Source: Symbiodinium natans
Taxonomy: Eukaryota; Sar; Dinophyceae; Suessiales; Symbiodiniaceae
DNA length: 64,000 bases
Direction of reading: 5' to 3'
Assembly: GCA_905221605.1 (NCBI GenBank)
Contig: CAJNDS010000347.1
Span: 1 to 64,000, forward strand
Made by a program: the position numbers and the translations under genes. Below the pieces are notes generated by a model. It saw only the letters and a list, made by a program, of their open reading frames with translations. It was not told where the DNA came from and ran no database searches. Positions 1 through 11,297 of the stretch are shown here, piece after piece. Position 1 is the first letter of the stretch; each line of letters opens with the position of its first letter.

Positions 1-700
1 TCTCAGATTTAGAATTAAGAGATATAGAAAGAGAATATAAAGAAAACAATAAAAATAAAAACAAAGAGAACTTTCAGAAGAAAGAGAAAAATAAAGAGAG
101 AGGATATATCGAGAAGAAAGAACAGAAATAGAGAAAAGAAAGATTCATATATTAATTTGAGTAAGTGACGCCTCATTTTGACGCCGCATCCGGCGGCCGC
201 ATGGCCAATTCAAGCCACGTGAACTAATGATACCGCATTTGACGCCGCATTCGGCGTCGCCAAGACCACAAAAAATAGTGATACATTTGAATATCTCATT
301 CCACGATTTGAGATGCCTTCCTAAGACCACATAATCTATTGATATCATATTTTGATATTTCATATCCGGCGTAGACTCGAAATTGAAGACTTGAAGATAT
401 GGACTAATACCCCCCCTGAGAAGATTTTCGGGTTGTCGTGCGCTCACGAAAGAAAAAAGAAGATATACATCTTTCTTGTTCAAGCGCCCTCCATATCCCT
501 CGCCGGAGGTTCCAGGGGGACAGGAATGTAGAAGCAATTGCTCCGATTCAGACATCCCCATTCTGCTCTCTTTTCTTCGCTCGCTGATACGCTGGCCTCG
601 CTCTGGGACCCGCCAAAGATGCAGCACCTCTGAGGCGTAAGGATGAGGTTGGGCGCAGAGCATGTGCACCAATAATTTCTGTCAGTTGGCTCCGAGGCGC
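1..700. other. AT-rich, gene-free left edge
   Basis: Positions 1-150 are purine-rich (A/G) low-complexity DNA. Between about 170 and 370 there are degenerate tandem copies of a unit containing TTTGACGCCGCAT and CGGCG (copies near 175 and 237) with later AT-rich relatives. One minus-strand reading frame is open here, but it has no recognisable domain and crosses the repeats. I see no supported gene. Confidence 0.5.
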
Positions 701-1889
701 CTGGAAGAAAAAGAGCACATTTGCCGGTAAAGGTTCATCTTTTTACAGGGGTTTGCCAAGCGTCGTCTGGCAGTTGCCGAAGATCTTACAACATGGACCC
801 CACGGCCTTGGCCCTAAGCAGCCTCGCCTCATCGCCTCCGGTCTTTGTTCTCCGGTTTCGGGCGCAAGCGCTTTCCTGCACTGCAACATCCGTAAGGCAT
901 GCCAGTTCAAAGCCTCAACACTGGCAACAATCCTGGTGTTTAATTCCTACTTGAATCAGGTACTGGTGGCTGCCCGAATATCATGCTCTGTTTCACGCCT
1001 TGCAAGTCAGCAACAAGATCAAAGAGTGAGGGAAACAAGGGCCTGGAAAGGGGTAAGCAAAGCCTCAAAGAAACTAGAATTGAACGAAGTTGGTATATGC
1101 TGGCATTCGAAGTCATGTCTCAATCCTAGCCAAGCTCGACTAAGCCACACTAGCCACACCCTGCCCATCGGCCGCCCGAAATGGCAAAGCATCTCTCATT
1201 CTGGAAAAGACTGGACCTGGATAGCCTTCACGAGAATTGCGCCCTCAAATCCCTAAAGTACAAAGAAATGCGCACGATACCAACTCGTCTCCTGAGCTCC
1301 CTGGATGCACGAAGTAGCAGTGAGGGCGCTTGCAATCCTAGGAGCAAGGTTTGTAACGTTTCGAAGAGGGGTGAGCCTACAAGTTGTTGACTCCATGCTG
1401 CTTTTTTTTTGGAACCCCCTTTCTGTCTATGTCGGCACCGGACCGGAGTGGCCTCTGGAACCAACTCAAGCACTCTCACCGATTAGGGTTCCTTTCTGCT
1501 GTGACAGCTCTGCATGATTGGAACGGCGAACAAAGACAGCAACGCGAGCTCTTTTACGTTGGAATTAAGGTGAACAAGAAACAATCTGAAAACAGAATCA
1601 CGAGGCAAACGAAGCGTTCGAAAGTTTTTGCTATTCGGTTTAGAGTCTCCTGACTGTCCTTATGAGGCTTCTGGGAATAAAGGGTGACGCATCCTTCAAG
1701 TTTTAGCTTCTTTTCCTCATCTGTTGGGGGGAGAACTTGTTGAAGCTCTCTTGAATTGTCAACACTTCTGAGGGTAGAAATGCTGCAGATGCACTTCGAC
1801 GGACGTCCTCACAGCCAAAGCCAAGCGGCTTTGCCCTCGCGGCATGGCGTGGACTCCACCCATCGCATGATCTTGTCCTTGGAAGCAGC

Positions 1890-2038
1890 CCCAAGACCAA
1901 TTCGTAAATACATTTGTGCTTTTTCCCATGGGCATGTGCATTGTTCATCTGAGCCGCTGCGTCTTCTTTGGGTGGATGGCGCAAGGGGCAGTCGTCGCCC
2001 GATGCACACTTCCCACGAGCGCAATACACAAAGCACAC
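1890..2038 (-). CDS. CCCH zinc-finger protein, one exon
   Basis: The reading frame contains CFVYCARGKCASGDDCPLRH, which fits the C-x8-C-x5-C-x3-H zinc finger exactly. In known families this finger usually binds RNA. A splice acceptor (TCGCAG before GTGTGC) opens the exon just upstream of the finger at 2038. A possible donor (GTATTT) follows about 50 codons later near 1890. Only one finger is visible and the flanking exons were not resolved, so gene length and partner domains are unknown. The frame stays open to 1703, but its later part is lower quality. Confidence 0.6.
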
Positions 2039-2559
2039 CTGCGAGGTGACAGCAGGAACACAGCGAACCGCTTTACGACCACTAGGGGCGAACGGTCTCT
2101 TGCTGGCACCTTGTCTCGTGTCGCCTGCCGGGCTCGTCCTGCATCGGACTAACCATGCACGGGGCAATGTTGTCTTGATATGTATTGATAAATGACAGTT
2201 GCCTGGTTTAGGGCTTGCCATCCTTGTTTTTTGCGGATTGATGGCTTTCCCATGTTTTGCCGTGTTGCTTCCTCCTGGCGAACCCTGCTGTTGGCAATCC
2301 AACTTGTCAAGAAATTGTAGCTTGCCGCTGGAAGCCCAACACACTCCAAGTTTGCCACTGCTTTACGGTTGCAGATGGTTGCAGGGTGTTACAGGCCCTT
2401 CCCTTGCTACTTTGGGCACTCATGCCCTGCCTCTGGCCTTGCACCCATAAGACCTTCACTGGCGCTCATTTCCCGTGCTTCTTCCATGGTGCTACTTTAT
2501 TGGTCCCAGGTGATGAACCGATGAACCCACCACAGCCTGGGACTGGTTTTCAAGGCATT

Positions 2560-2860
2560 AGGGTTCTGCTTTAGCGCTTGAGCTAGGGTTTGGGTTGGGG
2601 TTTAGGCCTTGAGGTTTTTGGGGCTTTCGCTTTGAGGATTATGGTCGAGGCATTTGCTGCCCGCCAAGCTTTTAGAGTCCGGGGCTTTCGCGGTTTCGGG
2701 TTTAGGCTTCATGGTTTTCGGCTAGAGTTTTTGGGGTTGTATGGTTAAGAGTTTTTGGGGTTTGGGTTTAACTGTGTAGCCTTCAGGGTGTAGGTTTTAA
2801 GCTTTCGGGTTTGGGCTTCGGTTCGGGCTCGAGTTTTAGGGTTCAGGAGAACGGGTCTGC
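2560..2860. repeat. Degenerate telomere-like G/T-rich tract
   Basis: The strand is rich in variants of GGTTTAGGG, GGTTTGGG and GGGTTTTTGG for about 300 bases, with no consistent period. It resembles decayed TTTAGGG telomere repeat, as seen better preserved at 15.6-16.3 kb. No gene is supported here. Confidence 0.4.
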
Positions 2861-4194
2861 ACCCGGTGCTTGCAACGAACGCACGGGCACACGAGGAGAA
2901 ATTGGGGGCACGAGTGAGGGGTGAACCTTGGTTCAGTCTCGCAGCGGCCTAGGGGTTTGTGGGGAACCTACTCCTCAATGCCCAGAAAGATGCCCCGCAG
3001 GCAGGTTCCCAAACGCACTTGACAACTCTGCTGCGCCTCGCTCTGAAGGCGGCGGGGGTGGTGGCGGAAGCGAGCCGCGGCTGCTCCTGTTGCGGTCAGA
3101 ATGCACCCTCAGACTTGCATTGCGCCCGTGCTCTTTCTGAGCCTCCAGGTTTGAGCACCTGTCTCGTTCTTCTCTCTCCGTCTGTCTTAAGAGCTCCGAG
3201 ATAATGCCTGTCGTGGCTTCTGCATGTCAACAGGGTTCGACGAGACACAATCGAATCTGGAGGCTCGATGTACCAGTGTGCTTAAGCTTGCATCCTCGTG
3301 CCAGAAGCCCTACTGAACTACGGAAGGCCACTGCGTGGCTGAAGCAGACCCATCATCTTGGGGAAGCAAGCTACAGCTTGCTTTGCGGCTGCTGCCGGCA
3401 GAAGCAACCAGCGTTGGCAATGGCGAGGTTCAGAGCCCTGTGCCCGCAAACCTGCTCTTCAAGCTCTTCCTTCTCTCCTGATTTGCTGTGCAACTGCGAA
3501 GGAAGGACTCAACCGGCATTGTGCCGAAGGGGGGCGCGGAGTGGCCAAAACAAACGCCAAGCCGGAAGCATCACAATGGCGCATGGCTTTGCGGCGGTCC
3601 ATCTCGTTGGTCGGACAAATCTTTTTGAAATCCTTCTCAACTCCTTTCTGGGATACCCGACAATTCTGGAACGCACTGATTCAGCACAAATTGGAACCGT
3701 GGAGCATCGTGGAGCCCAAGTGCTCCAAGTCTAGCACTGGAATTTACTATATTTACTGGCGAAGTCCTAGCAGTGAATCAGCTTGAGCCCAGCCTGGCAT
3801 GGCGCGAGGGGGGTGTTTGATGCCGCGCCAACGGGCGCCGCGAGTCTGAGCCTTGGCCAGGGTTTTCAGCTTAAAAACATAACACGCAGATAACAAGCAG
3901 CTTCGAGGATCTTAGGTCTCTTTTGGGGCCACGGGCAAGTGCCTTTACAGAAAGGAGGGCTGCAAACACTGAGCCTGCAGGTCCTACTTGTACAGAAATC
4001 ACGAAAGAAACTTCGTCGAACTGCCTCCTTCTTATACCTCATACGGACACAGTGTCTGCCATCGCCCAGAAACGCTTCGTCACTCGGCGTGCGCCGCTTT
4101 TGGGCTGTGGCTCGTGGTCGCCTCACGCCCAACATTTGACAACAAAAACAGCAGATGGGAGCCAGGAACCCGAACGCAGACACGTGTCACCAAC

Positions 4195-4825
4195 TTCGCA
4201 AGAAAGATACGACGTGAAGACACGACACGAAGACGCGACACAAGGACACGAGACGAGGAGACGACACGAAGACGAAGGAACGAAACAAAAACACGACACA
4301 AGAACCTGGGGGGCCGTTGACAGCAGGGCCGGACCCGGAAACAAAGACGTGACATGACAAAAAAGGATGGGACATGAACACACGACACGAGGACCACGAA
4401 TACGAAAACACGATATGACACGAAGACATGAGACGAAGACACGACACGAAAACGAAGACACGAGACGACAGGAAGAGATGAGACGAAGACACGGCACGAG
4501 GACACGACACGAAGACAAAGACACGATACGACATGAAGACGTGACACAAAGACACGACACGAGGACACGCCACCAGGACACTGAAGACACGAGAACACGA
4601 CACGAGGGAAGACAGGACACGAAGACAGCACACGAGGACAGGACACGAGGACACGACACAAGGACACGACACGAAGACGAAGACACGATACGACACGAAG
4701 ACATGACACGTCGTGTCATCGTGTCATGTCTTCGTGTCGTGTCCTGGTGTCGTCTCTTCGTGTCATGTCTTTGTGTCGTGTTGTGTCTTCATGTCATGTC
4801 TTCGTGTCGTGTGTTCGTGTGACCA
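4195..4825. repeat. ACACGACACGAAG repeat block with palindromic end
   Basis: About 500 bases of imperfect GACACGACACGAAGACACG units run on the plus strand, then switch at about 4710 to the reverse complement (CGTGTCATGTCTTCGTGTCG), making a large foldback. At the centre, two 21-base arms flank a loop of about 9 bases. The Arg/Thr/Glu/His-rich plus frames and Val/Ser/Cys-rich minus frames are products of the short period and are not genes. Confidence 0.85.
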
Positions 4826-5625
4826 GGCAACCCTATGACTTTTGGCACTTTTGAGACGTTCGGTACGAAAAAACGATCATTTCTGGGGGAATCCGACACT
4901 CGCGAATGCTTGCCAACGCTTGCCAATGATCGCGGGCGCTGCGCACGGAGTTTGCGTCAACTCCCTGACCCCCAGAACCCCAACCTCAAAACGAGAACCC
5001 TTCTGCTAGGCATTCGGGAGCAACAGCGAAACGTAGTGCAGGGTTCTTCTGTCCGAGTCCCAAACTACTGAAACGTGACCGCCAAGTGTTGAGAACGCTT
5101 TGCCAAAGGTGAGTGTACCTTCTTCACACCTTGCACGAGCATTTTTATGAAGCTCGAATCCTGCTGGACTGCCTGCTGCTCCCTAGACTCCTCTTTCAAA
5201 GCCTGACTGCGCTGTTGGCTCTGATTCCCAAAGCCTGGTGAGAGGCTGCGGAGCCGCCCCTTGCCCCGCATCAGTGGCCGACTGCGGCTCCGCTGGCTTT
5301 CACGAGGCCTGACACGGCTGTAGCAACGCAGCAGAACCGCAGCAGAACCGCAGCAGACAGCCTTAGACTGTGTTTGAGAGGCTTTGGCTTTGACTCGTTG
5401 TCTTCATCCTTTGGCTTGCTTTCGCTGTCCGTGGCTCTTCGCACGTCCGAACCCCACTTGCCTCGACGAGGGCGCAGCTGCTGTGGGCTGAGCCACCGAC
5501 TCCTTGAGACTCAAGATTTCCAGGGCACTGTTTACAACTGTCAGCGTGGCTGTGGCATTCAAGCAGATGCGGCTTGGGGACAACAGCTTCTCATGACTTT
5601 GAGGGTGCCAAGAGCATCTGCACAC

Positions 5626-5690
5626 GTACGTACGTACATACGTACGTACACGCAGACAGACAGACAGACATACATACATACATGTGTAAA
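5626..5690. repeat. TACG/CAGA/CATA microsatellite
   Basis: Tandem ACGT/ACAT tetramers are followed by CAGA and CATA tetramers. The tract lies inside a frame that is open on both strands only because of the repeats. Confidence 0.85.
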
Positions 5691-5845
5691 CAGATATACA
5701 TCTTTTAATGTATACATATGCACATCTATTATGTCGTGAACAAAGGCAAGTTTAGGCGCGCTTGGCTCACGAATTTACTGCTGCCCTCCTGTTGACATTA
5801 AAGAACATCAGCTCTGTCCTCGGCCACTTTCGGCTCCTTGCAGAA

Positions 5846-5983
5846 TCAAGCTGGAGGAATACTGTAGTACTGTCGATCTGCAAATGTCCGGTATTGCAGC
5901 AGCATGGAACCTTTGAGGGTCATTGACTCCTGCGTCTCTTCCTCCTCTTCCTCATCCTCGGCATCCTCGTCACTGCCAAGCTC
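5846..5983 (-). CDS. Probable last exon, acidic C-terminus, unknown protein
   Basis: A canonical acceptor (GCTGCAG) at 5984 opens a frame beginning ELGSDEDAEDEEEEEETQES and ending YRTFADRQYYSIPPA then TGA. A run of Asp/Glu is followed by an ordered-looking tail. No family is recognised. Upstream exons probably lie at 6.1-6.3 kb, where a serine-rich minus frame is open, but the junctions were not resolved. Confidence 0.4.
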   Translation of the reverse strand, partial: ELGSDEDAEDEEEEEETQESMTLKGSMLLQYRTFADRQYYSIPPA

Positions 5984-8051
5984 CTGCAGCTTCTATGCGT
6001 TTGATAGGCATGCTTCGCGGATGTTCTTCTCAAGGCCGGAGCAACACGAAGTGATGGATGCAATATGATGAAATGGTCGTGGCACCGAGCAGCGATGGGA
6101 GCACGGGACGGAGGACCTCTACGTGAACCTGAACCCGAGCTGCCCAAGAAGGACCATGAAGGATCCCTGGAGTCCTCGGCTTTGCGCGGCACGGTGAAGG
6201 AAGATGGGCTGGAACTGCGAGAGGAAGAGCCGGCTGCCTGACTCGGACGTTGTCAAGAAAAAAACTCGAGCAAACCCGTCGCTTACCGCTCGCCTCCTTG
6301 GCCGCTGCTTCGGGCGCGCTGGCGGCTGTCACCTGCTTGGATATCTTACATGTATGCACCCGATTCGTTTGGTTTCGCTTGATGACCCAGGAGAATTGTG
6401 CGTAGTCTCCTTCGAAGAGAGGCCATGGATCCAGGATTCTTATGATTTGTTTCGGCCACCGATTTTTGCTATTAGTCCGGCCTGCGCTGACGCAGGTTTT
6501 GCCTCCGTGTCCAATGATGTCTCTTGCCTCCAGTAGGCACTTGCGATCTCATACTGCTACATCACGACAGACCAGGCTCATACCTTGTCATGCATCAGGT
6601 GAGACTCGATCTGTGATATCTGTGTCAAGGTGTCACATGCTGTAAGGGCCCGCTCTAGGGCTTGGCAATAGGCCTGGTGCAAGCAGCACTTAAAGGTTCC
6701 CCTCAAGGCCGAGACTGGGCACACTCATCTTGCCAGAAACCCGAGGCATGCACCCTTTCATCTGCAGAACTTGCTGCCGGAGCCCTGTCAGGTTCCCAAG
6801 ATGCAGGGGAAAACGGTTCTTGCACCCAGCTTCCACTTTACTCAATCGAGTTGTGCCTTTGACCTCGTCCTCAAGCCGCCGGACCTGCTCTGCAAGGCTC
6901 CTCCAGGGGCGACTAGGGGGGGGGGGGAGGGGGGAAAGGACCGAAAGGATTCCCAGTATCTTGGAGATTGTGAATACATGGTCAATTGTGAATAAGATGT
7001 GGCATAGTGTGCTGGGACGTCGACTCTACAGGGTTTTCGACTTCGACGTCCTCTCGAGGCTCATTCGAGATGATTGGAGCTTTGGGCCAGGCTGGCTTGG
7101 CGGAGTGAGTTTGAAGGTGCAGCCCCGGTACATCCCCGTCCCCCGCCTATTCTCTTCCGACATAGTCTGCAGCCTCATTTCCTGAGACGCCATTTCGAAG
7201 CATCTGGGAATCCACAACCCGGGACCTTTCTTGTGCGCTTGCATTCAGGGGAGCAGCTTAAAGACATGGTCTAGAACGACAATCACTTTGAGAAGTTCGC
7301 GCCAGGAAAACAAACGTCTGCACACTTGTTTCTTCCATTGCCCCCTTCCATGGCCAAGTATTGGTACCAGTTGTACTCACAACATTACCAAATCCAAAGC
7401 TTCAGACATCCTGGTGCTGGTGAGCATGGGTGCAGCACAAGTAGCCTTTTCTTCACTGTCTTGTTGATGTTGTGAGGCCTGCGCCGGGGGTGCTTGTGGC
7501 CAGTGCGGACCTCCAGAAAACAGTTGAAGTCTGTTAGGGATGCATGCAGAATGCACCCCAGGCGAAAGCATTCTAGGCTACCAGGAGCCCAGAGACCGAA
7601 ATTGCAAAGCACCCCACCTCGGCGGCAAGCCTCAAAGACGTGGGGTGGGCTGTTGTTGTTGCTGCTGGGAAGGGATACCAGTCTGCCTACCCATCTTCCG
7701 GTCCATGACCGGTCCTTCGTTGTAACAAGGGCCGCGATGCTTTGGGATTCGTTGATTATCGGCTGGTGCGACACAACGAAACTGCATGTCCGAAACCCTT
7801 GCAACTCAGTCGCTGCTCCACTTGTGCCTCAGGGGCAAACATAGCCCAGGGAGGGCCATCATTCTCCCTACTTCGGACTTCAGCTTCCGCTTTTTAAAGA
7901 GGTCCAGCTTTCAAGCATCGTACAATGCGGGGAGCCTACTGAAATCGACAGGTGTTTCATGGCTGAAACGGGGCCGATGAGCGACCTTGGCACGCTGTTC
8001 ACGCAAGTAGCGAAAGTCCACAGCATGCAGTTCTGGGAGTTTCTTGTCAGG

Positions 8052-8098
8052 AAGCCCTAAACCCTAAACCCTTTTTCCTCTCTCTCTCTCTCTCTCTC
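8052..8098. repeat. Short CCCTAAA run plus CT microsatellite
   Basis: Three CCCTAAA units (the complement of TTTAGGG) are followed directly by a (CT)n tract. A second short CCTAAACCCTAAA occurs near 8290. Confidence 0.8.
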
Positions 8099-8676
8099 GC
8101 AGACTCGGGAATCCGTCAGCTGCCGTCTGCAGCCCGATAGGCAATGCTCTCTGAGCAACGCCCCACCGCCCATGTTAAGCGGTGCAATCCAACTACAGAC
8201 CATAAATAGTGTTAACCCATGACTCAGGAACAATCTCCAACAAGATGACAGGAACCAACTCACGACACTCAGTGCGATTGAGGTTTTCCTAAACCCTAAA
8301 TCCCAGGCCTTCTGCTCGTTGGAGTCGACCTCGGCCTGTGCCATTTTCTCCTGTCGAATCTCAGGAGGCCAACACATGGTGCCACGATGCTTTCAGGTGT
8401 TGAACACCTCAGATTTATAACTCCCGCACATTGAATGTACCCTTATCACTGCAGCGCCCCCCCCCTCCCCCCCCTCATCAGGCCCCCAACATCCCCAACA
8501 TCCCCAACATCCTCAACATCCCCAACACCCTCGAGACTTAGTAGACTCTCCATCTTCTGGGGGCCTCATTCTGCTGAGCAACCGAGACGAGCACCTGCAG
8601 AAGATTCGGGGCTCAAGAGCTGAGGACTCTGGGTTGATCCGGGCCATTCCAGATCTCTGAGACTTCGAGAAAGGTC

Positions 8677-8732
8677 TTAGCTCTGGCCGTTGCACTTCGG
8701 GAAAGGGCTTGCAGTGCAACGGCCAGAGCTAA
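8677..8732. repeat. Perfect 20-bp inverted repeat (hairpin)
   Basis: TTAGCTCTGGCCGTTGCACT at 8677-8696 is matched by its exact reverse complement at 8713-8732, with a 16-base spacer. Flanking sequence does not continue the symmetry. It could be a small foldback element, an introner relic or a hairpin RNA precursor; the sequence alone does not say which. Confidence 0.85.
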
Positions 8733-9490
8733 CAGGGCTGAAGGTTCACGCTTGCAGCTTGGGGCTTCAGGGATGGCGTCCTGCGACGCCTTGACAAATA
8801 ACACTTTTTGAGGCCGCCGAAAGAAAGAACCACGCCAAGCGCGCCACACTGCCACACAAGATGCTGCAATTCGGGATGTGGGCTGAGCTCTACTAGAGAC
8901 ACTTGCACGACCGGGCAGGTCGTGCTCCCGTTGTAGCTGTAGTTGTCCAAACGCGTTCCAATCCACAAAGTCTGTGCCTAAGTTCAACCTCAGGCTGACG
9001 TGCTTGGGGCCTTCCCATTGACCACCCTACAAAACCTCATAAAACTGGATCCTGTTGTCCCGACACGCGGACTTCGTTTCGCAGGCCTCTTGCCCTTGTT
9101 GCACTGCCTCAGTCACAGCATCTTGTTCACCATGGCATTGCCTGGCCTTTGACACGCATAAACAACGAGTCACATAGTCTCAGCGTGCCAACGCTGAGAT
9201 TGGAGCCAGGAGGATGCTCTCGAAAACCTAGGGATGAAGGTAGTGGCTGTGTTTGGTCTGCAAATCATGTGCCCGCCGATAGCTGCGTTACGCAGTTGGA
9301 TGCATGTCTTCCGTTACGACGATGTCTCGCAGGGACCCCAGCCTTCGACATTTGAAAGGCTTGGCGGCTCGTGTGCTCTGAGTGTACTGTAAGAGCGGCA
9401 GAATGTTTGCAGAATCGCCAAGGGGTCATCGGAAGGAGGCGGGGTGTTACGGCTGGGAGGTCTGGAACTTCTCAACCCCTAGAATTGCAG

Positions 9491-10086
9491 GAGAGATGCC
9501 TTGTTCACTTCTGTGGAGAGCTGCATCTTCACGGAGAGCGACGCAAAGAGGCCAGAGGAGGCTACTACTTCCAAACGCCACGTAGCTCTGACTCGCTCTT
9601 TCAAAGCTTGTAGCCAAAACCCTGAACTCGACAGTAAGTAGGCCCAAGGCTTGTTATTCGGAACAAATCAAACAACTTGGCCTGAGGTGGCTGCTGCGAT
9701 CTAATAAGCCCTTTGTCTGTACCATGGTGTCTGTCTCTGTTCGCAGGCCACGGCTGCCTTTGTGGACATGAGAGAACTACTTGACGCGTATCTTGAAAAT
9801 TGACTTCCAGCAGGTCTCATGAACCAAGAAATGCTTTGCATCCATTCGGGCAAGTTTGCACTGGACGAGCCTTCCGAACTGAACATGGTCCCTGTCCCGG
9901 ATTTCACTTCAGGGTGGTCTCAAAGCGTCCTCCTATTTCAGGGCTTGTGTATTCGAGTCAGACCCTCCTGATTGAGTTGGGGCATATCGGGAGGCCTTCG
10001 TAGCGTTCACGTACAAGCATCTTTTAGAAGATTTGGATGTAGACTTGGCGGATACCGATGAATGGCAGTGCCGGCTTGCGTCATGA
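9491..10086 (+). CDS. Candidate small multi-exon gene, unknown product
   Basis: Three pieces look coding. An exon at 9491-9633 follows TTGCAG and ends before GTAAGT. A second frame starts at 9747 after TTCGCAG, encodes a helix-like segment (FVDMRELLDAYLEN) and, after an in-frame TGA, continues through CIHSGKFALDEPSELN. A last exon near 9974-10086 encodes YKHLLEDLDVDLADTDEW then a stop. The phases of exons 1 and 2 do not fit simply, so an exon may be missing or the gene may be broken. No family is recognised. Confidence 0.35.
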
Positions 10087-10433
10087 CAAACGGTACAAAA
10101 TCCCGACTCTTGTTTTTTTTCCTAACCCCAGATCCCTCTAGGCCCTAAACCCAAAGCCCGCCCGTCTAATTGTCGAAGTGCTTCGAATGAAAAAAACCTG
10201 CACAGGTTTTGCTTGAAGCATCCGATAAGCATCTTGGGCCAAGAGACCAATGGCAGTCATCACGAGCGCTTCAAAGCACTTGAGGGAGGGGGGGCATTGG
10301 GAGGCTGTTTGACATAACCAACAGGCTTGGATACACCTTTGCAGCCTACACAAACAGGCTCAGCAAAACATGCAAAGCTTTTTGTCGAGCCGTGGGCATT
10401 GTTGGGCCTTGTCGAATTGAGCAATCTTCGGTC

Positions 10434-11297
10434 TTAGCACGGAAGTTTAAACCTAGACAGCTGCGCGTGTATTCCATCTCGAATACTCTTCAGTTTGTCG
10501 CCATTCTCCCGGTCAAGCGTGTATTCGCGTAATGGCCCATGAATCCCATGATATCCGGGCCTCTCCTGAAGCCCTTGCGTGCAAGCGGACAGATTGTTTG
10601 TCAGGCTTTGCACGGATTCAAAACAAGTCTTCGCTTTCTTCAATGCAGGTTCGAGTTCATCCACGCGCCTCTGCATGGTTAGCGCTTGCTTTCGAACGGC
10701 CAACGCGACTTGTAACAGCAGCTCTGGTGACGCGTTGCCAATTTCCACCAGGTCTTGCTCTGTGAGAAGTGCCGCCAAGGAGTCAACGCAGCGTGTGCAT
10801 TGCTCTTTGAGGCCATGCCGGTGAGCCTGCATCAGCCTTGCCTTGGTAACAGGTGACTGCAACAGTCGTTTCTCACAACCCTTCTTGATGAATCTGACCT
10901 GGTAGTAGTCACTGAGGCCCAAAAGTGCATCCACATTCTTCTCGGTGACCAAGTCGGGACTCCACTCGCCTGGCAGCAGAAGGCTGTAGAAGAGATCAAA
11001 ATCCCCCGGCGTCGCCACTTCCACTTTGATGGATCCCTGCTGCGCTTCTTGCATGCCTGAACCCAGCATTCTGTCAAAAACTGGTGAGGCCAGACGCAGC
11101 AGTGCCGAACACACCGGCTTCGAAGCACCATCGAACTCCAACACTACATCGTTGACATGCTGCATGTCGATGCCAGCAGAGGCGGATACCTTGCGACAGC
11201 GGCTGCAAAACTCAAGCCTTGCCCATGCAGTTATCTTGCGAAAGTCCCGCCAAGACCCAAATCGTGATGAAACACCACACACACACATGCCGTTCAC
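10434..11297 (-). CDS. BTB/POZ domain protein
   Basis: The frame is open for 287 codons. From residue about 46 it reads as a BTB/POZ domain: DVVLEFDGASKPVCSALLRL, then ASPVFDRML, then a segment GDFDLFYSLLLPGEW and ALLGLSDYYQV, which match the core strands and helices of the fold. BTB domains mediate dimerisation and often act as cullin-3 adaptors. The C-terminal half is helical (ELLLQVALAVRKQALTMQRR) with coiled-coil character and has no Kelch or MATH repeat. The first 45 residues may be non-coding, since the conserved part begins near MQHVNDVV. Family call is secure; cellular role is not. Confidence 0.75.
   Translation of the reverse strand: MNGMCVCGVSSRFGSWRDFRKITAWARLEFCSRCRKVSASAGIDMQHVNDVVLEFDGASKPVCSALLRLASPVFDRMLGSGMQEAQQGSIKVEVATPGDFDLFYSLLLPGEWSPDLVTEKNVDALLGLSDYYQVRFIKKGCEKRLLQSPVTKARLMQAHRHGLKEQCTRCVDSLAALLTEQDLVEIGNASPELLLQVALAVRKQALTMQRRVDELEPALKKAKTCFESVQSLTNNLSACTQGLQERPGYHGIHGPLREYTLDRENGDKLKSIRDGIHAQLSRFKLPC

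Noticed and set aside
4080-4822. ORFs of 150-209 codons rich in Arg/Thr/His or Val/Ser/Cys
   Set aside because: Products of the ACACGACACGAAG repeat; no non-repetitive protein segment.
8729-8990. Possible alpha-carbonic anhydrase exon (YSYNGSTTCP)
   Set aside because: Only a ten-residue resemblance to the GSLTTPP motif; neither the following residues nor upstream exons fit the family.
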